Below, piece after piece: positions 24,746 through 33,003 of a DNA stretch of 64,000 nucleotides. This stretch comes from Aurantiacibacter spongiae (GTDB lineage: Bacteria; Pseudomonadota; Alphaproteobacteria; Sphingomonadales; Sphingomonadaceae). The DNA is taken from assembly GCF_003815535.1 (NCBI RefSeq), contig NZ_RPFZ01000001.1, positions 1,178,001-1,242,000 on the forward strand, given 5' to 3'. Each line of letters begins with the position of its first letter. The first letter of the stretch is position 1. The translations under genes were made by a program, and so were the position numbers. The notes under the pieces are model-generated. The model ran no database searches. It was not told where the DNA came from and saw only the letters and a list, made by a program, of their open reading frames with translations.

Positions 24746-25528
24746 ATGACGGACCGGACCTTCGCATCGCCAGACCTTGCCGGTGACAACCGGCGCAGCG
24801 CGCTCGAACGCAAGCTCGGCCATTACATGACGCTGACCTATTCGGAGCGAGACGCTCTGCGCTGGCTCGAGCGGCGCGAACGCCGTTACGCGGCGGGCAG
24901 CGTGGTTCTGCACGAGAACGAGGAAACGGATGCGCTCCATGTCGTCGCGTCGGGCTGGCTTCACGGCTCGACCCGCCTGCCTGACGAGGCGCGGCAGATC
25001 CTGCGCTTCTATTTCGTCGGCGACCTGACGACGACCTTCTCGATCGCCTGGGGGGTCAGCGCGGCCACGCTGACGGCGGTGAGCGATTGCACGCTCTACG
25101 AATTCCCGCGCGATGCGCTGTGGCGTATCTTTTCCGAACATCCCCGGCTCGCGGGCCTGTTCTACGGCGTGGCGGCGTCGGAACAGGTAGCGATGGCCGA
25201 CAGGCTCACCTCCGTTGGCCGGACCGACGCCATTACGCGGATCGGCAAGCTGCTGCTCGACATCCGTTCGCAATTGCGGGTTGTCGACGGGGAGAGCGGA
25301 TCGACCTTCGAACTGCCGCTCACGCTGCAGGATTTGGGCGATGCCGTCGGCCTGACCAAGACGCATGTCAGCCGAACGCTGAAGAAGCTGGAGGATCAGC
25401 GGCTTCTCGAGCGGGACGGGCGGATCATCCGTATCGTCGACGTGGCGGAACTGGCCAGCCGTGTCGGGTTCGAGGATCGCTACGGCCATATCGCCACCGA
25501 CTGGCTGCCGGACGCCGCCCCGCGATAG
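24746..25528 (+). CDS. Crp/Fnr-family transcriptional regulator
   Basis: 260 residues from the ATG at 24746. Residues 25-140 form the cyclic-nucleotide-binding-like jelly roll (AAGSVVLHENEETDALHVVASGW). Residues 193-217 form the winged helix-turn-helix (LTLQDLGDAVGLTKTHVSRTL). There is no N-terminal cysteine cluster, so it is not an oxygen-sensing FNR. The RE..SAR-type phosphate-binding cassette of cAMP-dependent CRP is also absent, so the ligand is unknown. The gene stands 168 bp in front of the nine-gene inositol/YcaO operon, on the same strand, and a repeat with a palindromic core lies between them. It is therefore the probable regulator of that operon. Confidence 0.85.
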   Translation: MTDRTFASPDLAGDNRRSALERKLGHYMTLTYSERDALRWLERRERRYAAGSVVLHENEETDALHVVASGWLHGSTRLPDEARQILRFYFVGDLTTTFSIAWGVSAATLTAVSDCTLYEFPRDALWRIFSEHPRLAGLFYGVAASEQVAMADRLTSVGRTDAITRIGKLLLDIRSQLRVVDGESGSTFELPLTLQDLGDAVGLTKTHVSRTLKKLEDQRLLERDGRIIRIVDVAELASRVGFEDRYGHIATDWLPDAAPR

Positions 25529-25539
25529 GCGCCTTACGG

Positions 25540-25582
25540 TGACATAGGTCATCGCACCGGACCGTGCCGGACACATAGGTCA
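25540..25582. promoter_or_regulatory. Candidate Crp-type operator pair before the inositol/YcaO operon
   Basis: ACATAGGTCA occurs twice, at 25542-25551 and 25573-25582, 31 bp apart (about three helical turns). The first copy completes the palindrome TGACATAGGTCA (25540-25551), a TGAC-N4-GTCA layout reminiscent of Crp/Fnr-family sites. Together with its position after the regulator gene and about 115-155 bp before the first operon gene, this suggests an operator. The remainder of 25529-25695 shows nothing else. Confidence 0.5.
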
Positions 25583-25695
25583 CCCCCGCCACCGGTTTTC
25601 TTCGGTTTTCGCCTCGCCGGGTGCAGCCCTCACGCGCCCGGCGCGTATCCCAGCCAGCGGTGCCAGACGGTGCCGCAATGCGAGGGAGAGGCACA

Positions 25696-26874
25696 ATGGC
25701 GGAGAAGGTTGGCGTGGCGATCGTGGGTCTGGGCGGCGCTGTCGCGACCACCGCGGTCGCGGGCATCGAGATGATCAAGGCCGGATCGAACGGTCTTTCG
25801 GGTCTGCCCCTGGCGGACCGCGACATCGCCGACATGGCGGCCTATCGCGATCTCGAATTCGGCGGATGGGATCTGGCCGATGCCGATCTCGGCACCTGCG
25901 CGACACGGCACGGCGTGCTTACCGAAGCCGATCTTCAGAATGGCGCGTCTGCCCTGCGCGACATGCGGGCATGGCCAGCCGTTGGCAGCAAGGCGCACTG
26001 CGCCAATATCGACGGCAACAACCGGATGGCGGACGGGCACCGCGCCGCGATCGGCCAGATCCAGTCCGATCTCGACCGGTTCCGGGAAGATCGCGGGCTG
26101 GACCGGATGGTGGTCGTCAACCTCGCCTCGACCGAGAAAACCCCCGACGCGAACGAATCCAGCCTGGCTTCGCTCGATGCGTTCGAGGAAGGTCTGGACG
26201 GCGACGATACGGCGATCAGCCCGGCCATGCTCTATGCCTACGCCGCGATCGACGCCGGCGTGCCCTACGCCAATTTCACGCCGTCCGTTGCTGCCGACCT
26301 GGCCCCGCTGGCGGAGATGGCGCGGACGCGCGGCGTGCCGGTGGCAGGCAAGGACGGCAAGACCGGCCAGACCTTCCTCAAGACGGTGATCGCACCCGCG
26401 CTCAGGGAACGCTCGCTGCATGTCGACGGATGGTTCTCGACCAACATCCTGGGCAATTCGGACGGGCTGGCGCTGGACGATCCCAAGTCGCTCGCGTCGA
26501 AGCTCGGCACCAAGGGCAGCGTGCTGGACGATATCCTCGGCTACAAGGTCGAGGATCACATCATCATGATCCACTATTACCGCCCGCGCGGGGACGACAA
26601 GGAGGCGTGGGACAATATCGACATGACCGGGTTCCTCGGTCAGAAGATGCAGCTCAAGCTGAACTTCCTGTGCAAGGATTCCATCCTCGCCGCTCCGCTG
26701 GCGATAGAGATCGCGCGGTGTCTCGATCTCGCCGCGCAGCGCGGTGACGGCGGCGTGCGAGAGGAACTGAGCCTGTTCTTCAAGCTGCCGCAGACGGCCG
26801 ACGGCGGAGCCCCCGTTCACGGCTTCGCGCAGCAACAGGCGATGCTCGACGAATGGCTCGGCGAACCGGCCTGA
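25696..26874 (+). CDS. Inositol-3-phosphate synthase family protein
   Basis: 392 residues; the ATG at 25696 follows GAGGGAGAGG. The NAD motif VGLGGAVATT is at 10-19 and ANFTPS at 192-197. The substrate-binding region shows GKDGKTGQT at 218-226, NILGNSDG at 250-257 and CKDSILAAP at 326-334. These correspond to the conserved blocks of myo-inositol-1-phosphate synthases, which convert glucose 6-phosphate to inositol phosphate through an NAD-dependent aldol cyclisation. It is shorter than the eukaryotic enzyme (over 500) and close to archaeal/actinobacterial forms. As first gene of the operon it supplies a cyclitol phosphate, the presumed scaffold for the other enzymes. Confidence 0.9.
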   Translation: MAEKVGVAIVGLGGAVATTAVAGIEMIKAGSNGLSGLPLADRDIADMAAYRDLEFGGWDLADADLGTCATRHGVLTEADLQNGASALRDMRAWPAVGSKAHCANIDGNNRMADGHRAAIGQIQSDLDRFREDRGLDRMVVVNLASTEKTPDANESSLASLDAFEEGLDGDDTAISPAMLYAYAAIDAGVPYANFTPSVAADLAPLAEMARTRGVPVAGKDGKTGQTFLKTVIAPALRERSLHVDGWFSTNILGNSDGLALDDPKSLASKLGTKGSVLDDILGYKVEDHIIMIHYYRPRGDDKEAWDNIDMTGFLGQKMQLKLNFLCKDSILAAPLAIEIARCLDLAAQRGDGGVREELSLFFKLPQTADGGAPVHGFAQQQAMLDEWLGEPA

Positions 26875-27767
26875 TGACGCTGTCGCCAGCCCTGCTGCCG
26901 CTGCTGCGCGAACTCGGCGATCTGAAGCGGATACGGTCCGCGGGGCGAGACGGAACGGTCGCGACACGCCTGTTCGAAATGGCGTGGAGCGCGTGGCTGG
27001 CCGGGGAAGACCGCGACACGGTGGCGATGCGAGCGATGGCGCAGGCGCTGGCGGCTTGCCGTCTGGGCGATCTCGACCACGCCAAGCTTGGCGAACTGGG
27101 CATGTCCGGGGATGATCGCCGCACGGCCCTCGAACGCGCCGTGGACGAGATTGCCGCACCCTTGCCCGACGATCATGCCGCCGCGCTCAAGACGTATCTC
27201 GATGCGCCGCTGTCGCCCCCCGGGCCGCTCCCCGATGCCATCGCCGCGCTGCGTCACCAGCCGCGCGCGGGGGTGACGGGGCCGGGCCGACCGCGCATCA
27301 TGCTGCAACCCGAGGAAAACCACGCGGAGCACAGCTTCCTCGTCGCGCTCTATGCCAGTCTGCTGGCGCCGTTTTACGGTGCGCCCCCCGCCCGATCCTT
27401 CTGGCACGGCATGGTCCACCACCTCCATTCCGCCGCCATGCCGGACGCGGGCTATACCGGGGAAGTGCTGCTGGGCGACCGTCTCGGCAGCGTGATCGAC
27501 CGTGCGCGCGAGCTGGCGCTGGCACAGCTTCCCGACAAGCCGGCGGCCGTGTCGCGCGAGCATCTGCTGGAGATTGCCGACGACACCACCCCCGCCGCCC
27601 GCGCCTTTCATGCCGGCGATGTCATCGACCGGGTCGTGGAGATCGAGCAGCATCTGAAGCGCGGTGCCGTCACGATGGACGTGGTGCTCGGTGATTACGG
27701 CCTCGTGCACGATGGCCCGGTAAAGCCATTCCACGACCGGGTGCTGGCCGAGACAGGGCTGCCGTGA
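26874..27767 (+). CDS. HD-fold protein with altered metal site
   Basis: 297 residues; the ATG shares its A with the stop of the synthase gene (TGATG), so translation is coupled. The C-terminal half looks like an HD-domain phosphohydrolase of the YfbR type. It has NHAEHSFLVALYASLLAPF (His153 as first ligand), then MVHHLHSA, where the defining His-Asp is His182-His183, and GDVIDRVVEIEQH with Asp249. The N-terminal 140 residues are helical and unfamiliar. HD folds include phosphatases and the diiron oxygenase MIOX, so dephosphorylation or oxidation of the cyclitol are both conceivable. The Asp-to-His change argues against a standard HD phosphatase. The function is not established. Confidence 0.65.
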   Translation: MTLSPALLPLLRELGDLKRIRSAGRDGTVATRLFEMAWSAWLAGEDRDTVAMRAMAQALAACRLGDLDHAKLGELGMSGDDRRTALERAVDEIAAPLPDDHAAALKTYLDAPLSPPGPLPDAIAALRHQPRAGVTGPGRPRIMLQPEENHAEHSFLVALYASLLAPFYGAPPARSFWHGMVHHLHSAAMPDAGYTGEVLLGDRLGSVIDRARELALAQLPDKPAAVSREHLLEIADDTTPAARAFHAGDVIDRVVEIEQHLKRGAVTMDVVLGDYGLVHDGPVKPFHDRVLAETGLP

Positions 27768-28864
27768 TCTGGCATTCGCCCGTTACCGGCCGCCCGCTCG
27801 CCGCCGACACGCCCCATTCGTTGAGCGATGGGCGAGGCGAGCGCTGGCCGCTGGTGGAGGGCATCCCCTATCTGCGCTCCGGGAGCGAGGCGCTGGTCGA
27901 ACTGGCGCTCGGCCTGCTCGATTCGGGCGATATGGACGCCGCCCTCGTCGCCTTGCTGAGCGACCAGGATGAATGGTGGAGCGGGACCGGCACCGATCCG
28001 GGGGAGCTGCGCGAACTGGTCGCGCGCCGCGACGAACTGACCTTGCGCGAAGCGATGCGCCTGCTGCGCTTCGGGCCCGTCGCCGACTATTTCGCGCATC
28101 GCTGGTCCGATCCGACCTTTCTCGCCGGTCTCGCCCTGCTCGAGGCGCATCGCGGCGGGGCGCGAACCGCCTTCGAACTGGCCGGTGGGATCGGCCACTA
28201 CTCTCGCGATCTGGCGCGGCACGCCGTTCGCTGCGTCAGCGGCGACGTGGTTTTCGCGAAGTGCTGGCTGGCGAAGAACTGGATCGCGCCCGAAGCGCAA
28301 TACGTCGTGTTCGACGCGCAGGATCGCTGGCCGATCGGCGATGCGCGCTTCGATCTCGTGCATTGCCAGGATGCGTTCTACTTCCTTCCCGAACAAGGCC
28401 GCGTGGCGCAGCGCATGCGCGAGGCTCTTGCCGATGGCGGCACCCTCCTCGTCGGGCATCTGCACAATGCCGATTATGCCGCCGGGGCGATGGGACCGGC
28501 ACGAACGGCAGGGGAATGGCGCGCCATCTTCCCCGAAGCCCTCGTTTACGACGAGCGCGAGTTGCGGGCCGCCCTGCTCGCCGCCCGGGCGCCGGACCCC
28601 GTAGCCTTGCGCGAGGACGAGAGCGTGGAAGCGTGGTCGCTGGCCGAGCGGGCAACCGCCCCTGGCGCCGTCGAAGCGGGCCTCGCCCTGCCCCCGCCAT
28701 CCGCCCGCCTGCGGCCCAATCCGCTGATCGGGAGCGACGGGCCGCAATGGCCTTCGCAGCGATACGCAAGCGAATACGGCCCCGCAGCGACCTGGACCGA
28801 TCCCGCCGCGACGAGCGATCCCGAACGCGATCGCCGGCTGGTCGACCTGCCGGAAAGGTGGTGA
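27764..28864 (+). CDS. Class I SAM-dependent methyltransferase-like protein
   Basis: 366 residues; the GTG at 27764 overlaps the previous stop (GTGA). The N-terminus (MIWHSPVTGRPLAADT...WPLVEGIPYLR) resembles a Trm112-like zinc-ribbon segment often fused to methyltransferases, but without the cysteines. The central part has a Rossmann pattern: FELAGGIGHYSRDLA as the SAM-binding glycine loop, then FDAQDRWPIGDARFDLVHCQD and a LADGGTLLVGHLHN strand. The last 100 residues are unfamiliar and end in DLPERW. The acceptor is presumably an intermediate of the operon's product. Methyl transfer is inferred from fold only. Confidence 0.75.
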   Translation: MIWHSPVTGRPLAADTPHSLSDGRGERWPLVEGIPYLRSGSEALVELALGLLDSGDMDAALVALLSDQDEWWSGTGTDPGELRELVARRDELTLREAMRLLRFGPVADYFAHRWSDPTFLAGLALLEAHRGGARTAFELAGGIGHYSRDLARHAVRCVSGDVVFAKCWLAKNWIAPEAQYVVFDAQDRWPIGDARFDLVHCQDAFYFLPEQGRVAQRMREALADGGTLLVGHLHNADYAAGAMGPARTAGEWRAIFPEALVYDERELRAALLAARAPDPVALREDESVEAWSLAERATAPGAVEAGLALPPPSARLRPNPLIGSDGPQWPSQRYASEYGPAATWTDPAATSDPERDRRLVDLPERW

Positions 28865-28866
28865 CG

Positions 28867-29859
28867 ATGCGGTGGGGAATCGCCGGTTACGGATGGGTGG
28901 CGCGCGACTACATGGCGCCGGCCATTGCCGCCGCCGGCGGGACCGTCGCGGCGGTCTGCGATCCCTCCCGCGAAGCGCGTGCCCTGGCGGAGGAACGCGG
29001 CGCGCAAGGGTTCGCACGGCTCGAGGACATGCTGGATGGCTGTGCGCTCGACGCGCTTTACGTCGCGACGCCCAACCACCTGCATGCCGGGACGATAGAG
29101 ACGGCGGCGGCGGCGGGCCTGCCCATCTTGTGCGAGAAGCCGCTGGCCGAGGACATCGCCGGCGTGGAGCGTATCGCGGCGGTCGCCGATTCCGGTAGCA
29201 CGGCGATCGCCACCGCTTTCGACCAGCGCCATCATCCCGCGCACGAGGCTGTTCGCCAACGTATCCGCGCCGGCGATCTCGGAACCGTCACCGCGATCCG
29301 CATCGTCTATTGCTGCTGGGTCGATCCCGAATGGTCGCGGGGCACGGGCGAAAACTGGCGCGCGCAGCCCCGGTGCGCGGGCGGCGGAGCGGTGCTCGAT
29401 CTCGCGCCGCACGGGCTGGACCTCGCGGAATACCTGCTCGGGGAACCGGTGGGCGATCTTTCCGTGACCCTCCAGCGCCGGATCCACGATTACCCGGTCG
29501 AGGACGGGGGCATGGTGATCGGGCGCACCGCATCGCACGTGCTGTTTTCCAGCCACGTCTCCTACAACTGGCCCGAGGAACTGCCGCGCCGCCGGCTGGA
29601 GATCGCCGGGACCGGAGGGCTGATCGTCGCTACCGACACGATGGGCCAGGACGCGGGCGGGCACGTGTCGCTGATAGACGCGGCGGGCGGGGGCCGGCAG
29701 GTGATCGCCTTCGACAGCGCGACCACCCCCTTCGTGCGGCAGGCGCTGGCTTTCGCACATTGGTGCGAACGGCCGTCAGGCACATTCTCGATCGCGCGCG
29801 ACATCGCCGCCGCGCGCCGCTTTTTCGCGGCCTACCGAAAGGCGCAACCATGCCCCTGA
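28867..29859 (+). CDS. Gfo/Idh/MocA-family NAD(P)-dependent oxidoreductase
   Basis: 330 residues; the ATG at 28867 (a GTG at 28861 is an alternative) stands 2 bp after the methyltransferase stop. The N-terminal Rossmann motif is IAGYGWVARDYM and the catalytic EKP is at 90-92 (LCEKPLAED). The C-terminal sheet domain carries GGGAVLDLAPHGLDLAEYL with the family's catalytic-side His. Enzymes of this family oxidise or reduce sugars and cyclitols (inositol dehydrogenase IolG is a member). Next to an inositol-phosphate synthase and a TIM-barrel isomerase, oxidation of the cyclitol ring to an inosose is the most natural guess, though a nucleotide sugar is possible. Confidence 0.87.
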   Translation: MRWGIAGYGWVARDYMAPAIAAAGGTVAAVCDPSREARALAEERGAQGFARLEDMLDGCALDALYVATPNHLHAGTIETAAAAGLPILCEKPLAEDIAGVERIAAVADSGSTAIATAFDQRHHPAHEAVRQRIRAGDLGTVTAIRIVYCCWVDPEWSRGTGENWRAQPRCAGGGAVLDLAPHGLDLAEYLLGEPVGDLSVTLQRRIHDYPVEDGGMVIGRTASHVLFSSHVSYNWPEELPRRRLEIAGTGGLIVATDTMGQDAGGHVSLIDAAGGGRQVIAFDSATTPFVRQALAFAHWCERPSGTFSIARDIAAARRFFAAYRKAQPCP

Positions 29860-30665
29860 ACCATTTCGCCTGCGCCAATTGCGGCTTCTGGCAATTGCAT
29901 TTCGATCCGCCGGAGTGCCCCGTCTGCACCGACGTTCGCAACGATCTGCCGGAGGATGGCTGGCGTTTCCTGCCCGAACGCGAAGTCGCCGCCAGTCACG
30001 ACGGGTCGGCACGGGAGGTAGCGGAAGGGTTGTGGGCCTTCACCACGACGCCCGCCCTCGGGCTGGGCGGAACCGGCTGGCTGCTGGTGCGCGAAGGCGG
30101 CAACGTCGCCTTCGAGGCCGCCCCCTATTACTCGCCGCCCATGCTGGACACGCTCGCGCGGCTCGGCGGCATTGCCGCACTGGCGGCCAGTCATCCCCAC
30201 GGCTACGGCGCGTTGTTCCAGTTGCAGCGCGAATTCGATCCCCCTGTCGTCGCGATCCACAAGGACGATCTGGCCTACACCAAGGCGTTTCGCGTGACCG
30301 CTCCCTACGATGAGACCCTGGAGCTGGCGTCCGGCTGCACGCTCTACCGGGTCGGCGGGCATTACGCGGGACAGGCGGCGCTGCACGATGCCGGCGGCGG
30401 GCGCCTGTTCTGCGGCGACATGTTCAAGGTCGATCAGGACGAGGCGGGGCGGTCCACCCATGTCTCCAGCCACAAGGCGTTTCACAGAAACATTCCGCTG
30501 ACCCACGGCGAGTTGCGGCACTATCGCGATGTCATCGCGCCACTCTCGTTCGAGGCGCTGCTCACCCCCTTCGAATACGCGCCCGAGATCGGACGCGAAA
30601 CCGCGCTCGCGGTGCTGGACGAGGCGCTGGCCCGTCCGCCCCAGGTCAGGAGATACGCCCTGTGA
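29850..30665 (+). CDS. Zinc-ribbon plus metallo-beta-lactamase-fold protein
   Basis: 271 residues; the ATG at 29850 overlaps the oxidoreductase gene by 10 bp. Residues 8-26 carry a zinc ribbon or rubredoxin-like knuckle pair (C-ANC at 8/11 and CPVC at 23/26). The rest looks like a metallo-beta-lactamase fold. ASHPHGYG at 113-120 sits where HxHxDH is expected, GGHYAGQ at 169-175 supplies a further His, and CGDMFK with Asp190 the bridging acid. The first motif keeps two His but lacks the DH, so the metal site is degenerate or of another type. A hydrolase, or a redox partner using the ribbon, are both possible. The role is inferred only from the operon. Confidence 0.7.
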   Translation: MPLNHFACANCGFWQLHFDPPECPVCTDVRNDLPEDGWRFLPEREVAASHDGSAREVAEGLWAFTTTPALGLGGTGWLLVREGGNVAFEAAPYYSPPMLDTLARLGGIAALAASHPHGYGALFQLQREFDPPVVAIHKDDLAYTKAFRVTAPYDETLELASGCTLYRVGGHYAGQAALHDAGGGRLFCGDMFKVDQDEAGRSTHVSSHKAFHRNIPLTHGELRHYRDVIAPLSFEALLTPFEYAPEIGRETALAVLDEALARPPQVRRYAL

Positions 30666-32173
30666 GAACCGGCAGCGCCCATAAGGACCTTCCCGCCGGC
30701 CTGCCCGACGCGGCGCGACTCTATCTCGATGCCTTCCCGGCGGGCGAGATCGTCGCCTTCCCCATCGACCCCGTCGACCGGCTGGGCATCCCTGTATGGA
30801 TCGTCGCGCTGTTTCCCGACGACCAGACACCGCTCGGCGGCGTCATGCCCTACGGCGTGGGCTACGGCGCCGACGAAGGGCAGGCGATCCTGGGCGCGAT
30901 GGGCGAGATTGCGGAAATGGCCTTCCCGGCCCTTTCGCTGTCACGGCGCAGCAAGGTGCGCGCCAGCTATGCCGACCTGATCGCCAGCGAAGGCGAGCAC
31001 GCGGCAGCAGACCCGTTGACGCTGTGCCTGCCGGCCGGTTCTCCGGTCGCGCGCGACACGGTGCTGGAATGGGTCGAGGCGGTGCGCCACGCGGACGGTT
31101 CCCGCGTGCTCGTGCCGATAGACCTCGCCGCCTACAATTCCGCCGAGCTGTCGCCCGGATACGCGCCTTTCACGACGATCATCTCGAACGGCATGGGCGC
31201 GGGACCGGATATCGACTGGGCGGTCGGCCACGGACTTTGCGAGATCCTGCAACGAGACGGCAACGGCCTGCTGTTCCGCGCGCTCGACCGGGGCGTGGCG
31301 CTGGGCCTGCCACACGATCCGCCGGCCGGCATCGCGGCCCTGCTGGCGCGCTACGAACAGGCCGGCATCCGCCCGATACCCAAATTCGCGACCGACGAGT
31401 TCGGCATCGCCAACATCTATTGCGTGGGCGAGGATACGCACGTCGATCCCGCCGAACCGATCATGGTGTCGAGCTGCGGCGAAGCGGCGCATCCCGATGC
31501 CCTCGCCGCGCTGGAGAAGGCGCTGACCGAATATGCCGCCAGCCGATCGCGCAAGGCCTACGCGCATGGCGACGAGGCGCGGACCCGCGCTCTCAGTCCG
31601 TCGGGCTATGTCGAGCGTTTCCTCGCGCAGAGCGGCGGCGCGGCGAAAAGCAGTGACCGGCGCGCGCTCGATGCCATGATCGACTGGCAAGCGCGCGCAG
31701 CCGGCGAGATCCGCGAGTGGCTCGCGCCGAACATGCTCGCCGAGACGACCCGCAAGCCGTTCGCCGACCTGCCGCACACGCCCTGCCCCGGCCCGCGCGA
31801 CAGGGGCCGCATTGCGCTCGAACGCGTGATCGCGGCGGGGTTCGACCCCCTCTATGTCGACATGGCGCCCGAAGGTTGCCCGGTCAGCACGGTCAAGCTG
31901 ATCGTGCCGGGCATGGAGGTCGAGACGATGAGCTATTACCGCATAGGCGAGCGCGGCGTGGCCAAGCTGATGGCGATGGACAGCGAGCTTGTCGGCTTCG
32001 TCCCCGGCCCGGGAAAGGAACCGGTGCGCCTCACGCCCGAGGCGGTCGAACGGCTGGGCGGGCAACCCTATTTCGATACCGCGCTGGCGGAACGGATCGT
32101 CGGCCCGCTCTACCCGCTCTATCGCGAACCGGAGGCGCACCACGCCGCCGCCGCGCGAAACGCAGCGACATGA
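30662..32173 (+). CDS. YcaO-domain protein
   Basis: 503 residues; the GTG at 30662 overlaps the previous stop (GTGA). The YcaO ATP/Mg fold is recognisable in GYGADEGQAILGAMGEIAEM (67-86), ISNGMGAGPDIDWAVGHG (174-191), CEILQRD (193-199) with the metal-binding Glu, and GEAAHPDALAALEKALTEYA. YcaO enzymes phosphorylate a backbone amide oxygen and introduce azolines, thioamides or amidines. The C-terminus ends EAHHAAAARNAAT and lacks the PxPxP tail of azoline-forming YcaO proteins. There is no TfuA, no RRE or E1-like partner and no visible precursor peptide gene, so a non-ribosomal substrate within this pathway is likely. The reaction is unknown. Confidence 0.85.
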   Translation: MRTGSAHKDLPAGLPDAARLYLDAFPAGEIVAFPIDPVDRLGIPVWIVALFPDDQTPLGGVMPYGVGYGADEGQAILGAMGEIAEMAFPALSLSRRSKVRASYADLIASEGEHAAADPLTLCLPAGSPVARDTVLEWVEAVRHADGSRVLVPIDLAAYNSAELSPGYAPFTTIISNGMGAGPDIDWAVGHGLCEILQRDGNGLLFRALDRGVALGLPHDPPAGIAALLARYEQAGIRPIPKFATDEFGIANIYCVGEDTHVDPAEPIMVSSCGEAAHPDALAALEKALTEYAASRSRKAYAHGDEARTRALSPSGYVERFLAQSGGAAKSSDRRALDAMIDWQARAAGEIREWLAPNMLAETTRKPFADLPHTPCPGPRDRGRIALERVIAAGFDPLYVDMAPEGCPVSTVKLIVPGMEVETMSYYRIGERGVAKLMAMDSELVGFVPGPGKEPVRLTPEAVERLGGQPYFDTALAERIVGPLYPLYREPEAHHAAAARNAAT

Positions 32174-33003
32174 CACTGCGCTACGCCTACAACACCAATG
32201 GTGCGGCCAATCACCGGCTGGACGACGCGCTGCGCCTGATCGCCGACAGCGGCTATGCCGGGGCCGCGATCACGCTCGACCATCATCACTGCGACCCGCT
32301 GGCCCCCGGCTGGCGTGCCGAAGCGGAGCGCGTTGCCCGCCTGCTAAGCGAACTCGGGCTCGGTGCCGTCGTCGAGACAGGAGCCCGCTTCCTGCTCGAT
32401 CCGCGGTCCAAGCACGAACCGACGCTGATCTCGCCCGAACCCGAAGGGCGCGAGAGGCGCATCGGTTTTCTGACCCGCGCGCTCGACATCGCGGCGATCT
32501 GGCGGGCCGATGCGGTCAGCTTCTGGGCCGGCGTTCCTCGTCCCGGAACCGGGCGGGAGGATGCGATGGAATGGCTGCACGAGGGCCTGGCGCGCGTGCT
32601 CGACCACGCCGAGGCGATCGGGGTCGATGCCGCGTTCGAACCGGAACCGGGAATGCTGATCGAAACGTGCGGAGAATGGGCAGACCTGCGCGCCCGCCAC
32701 CCGCGCCTCAAGCTGGCGCTCGACACCGGACATTGCCTCGTGAGCGGCGACATCGACCCCGCCGACGCCGTACGCCGGCACGCCGACCATCTCGGCACCG
32801 TTGCCATCGAGGACATGGCGACGGGCGTTCACGTCCATCTGCCTTTCGGGGAGGGCGACATGGACATCCCCGCCGTGCTCGCGGCGCTGTCGGACATCGG
32901 TTTCGAGCGCCTCGTTTCGGTAGAACTTTCGCGCGAAAGCCCGCGCGCGCACGAGGCTATTCCCGAAAGCATCGCCTATCTGAAGGACCACGAGCCGGCA
33001 TGA
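32170..33003 (+). CDS. AP-endonuclease-2-type TIM-barrel sugar isomerase/epimerase
   Basis: 277 residues; ATGA overlap with the YcaO gene. TIM-barrel protein of the xylose-isomerase-like superfamily. The strands begin YAYNTNGAANHRLDDALRLI, and metal ligands are seen as FEPEPG (Glu), LALDTGHC (Asp, His) and VSVELSRES (Glu), with a VAIEDMATGVHVHLPFGEGD loop that carries further His and Asp. IolE, IolI, hydroxypyruvate isomerase and tagatose epimerases belong here. In an operon with inositol-phosphate synthase and a Gfo/Idh/MocA enzyme, isomerisation or dehydration of an inosose is a reasonable expectation, but the substrate is not shown by the sequence. Confidence 0.83.
   Translation: MTLRYAYNTNGAANHRLDDALRLIADSGYAGAAITLDHHHCDPLAPGWRAEAERVARLLSELGLGAVVETGARFLLDPRSKHEPTLISPEPEGRERRIGFLTRALDIAAIWRADAVSFWAGVPRPGTGREDAMEWLHEGLARVLDHAEAIGVDAAFEPEPGMLIETCGEWADLRARHPRLKLALDTGHCLVSGDIDPADAVRRHADHLGTVAIEDMATGVHVHLPFGEGDMDIPAVLAALSDIGFERLVSVELSRESPRAHEAIPESIAYLKDHEPA

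Noticed and set aside
25529-25695. Search for a precursor peptide gene for the YcaO protein
   Set aside because: No short frame with a ribosome site was found in this gap, and the junctions within the operon overlap.
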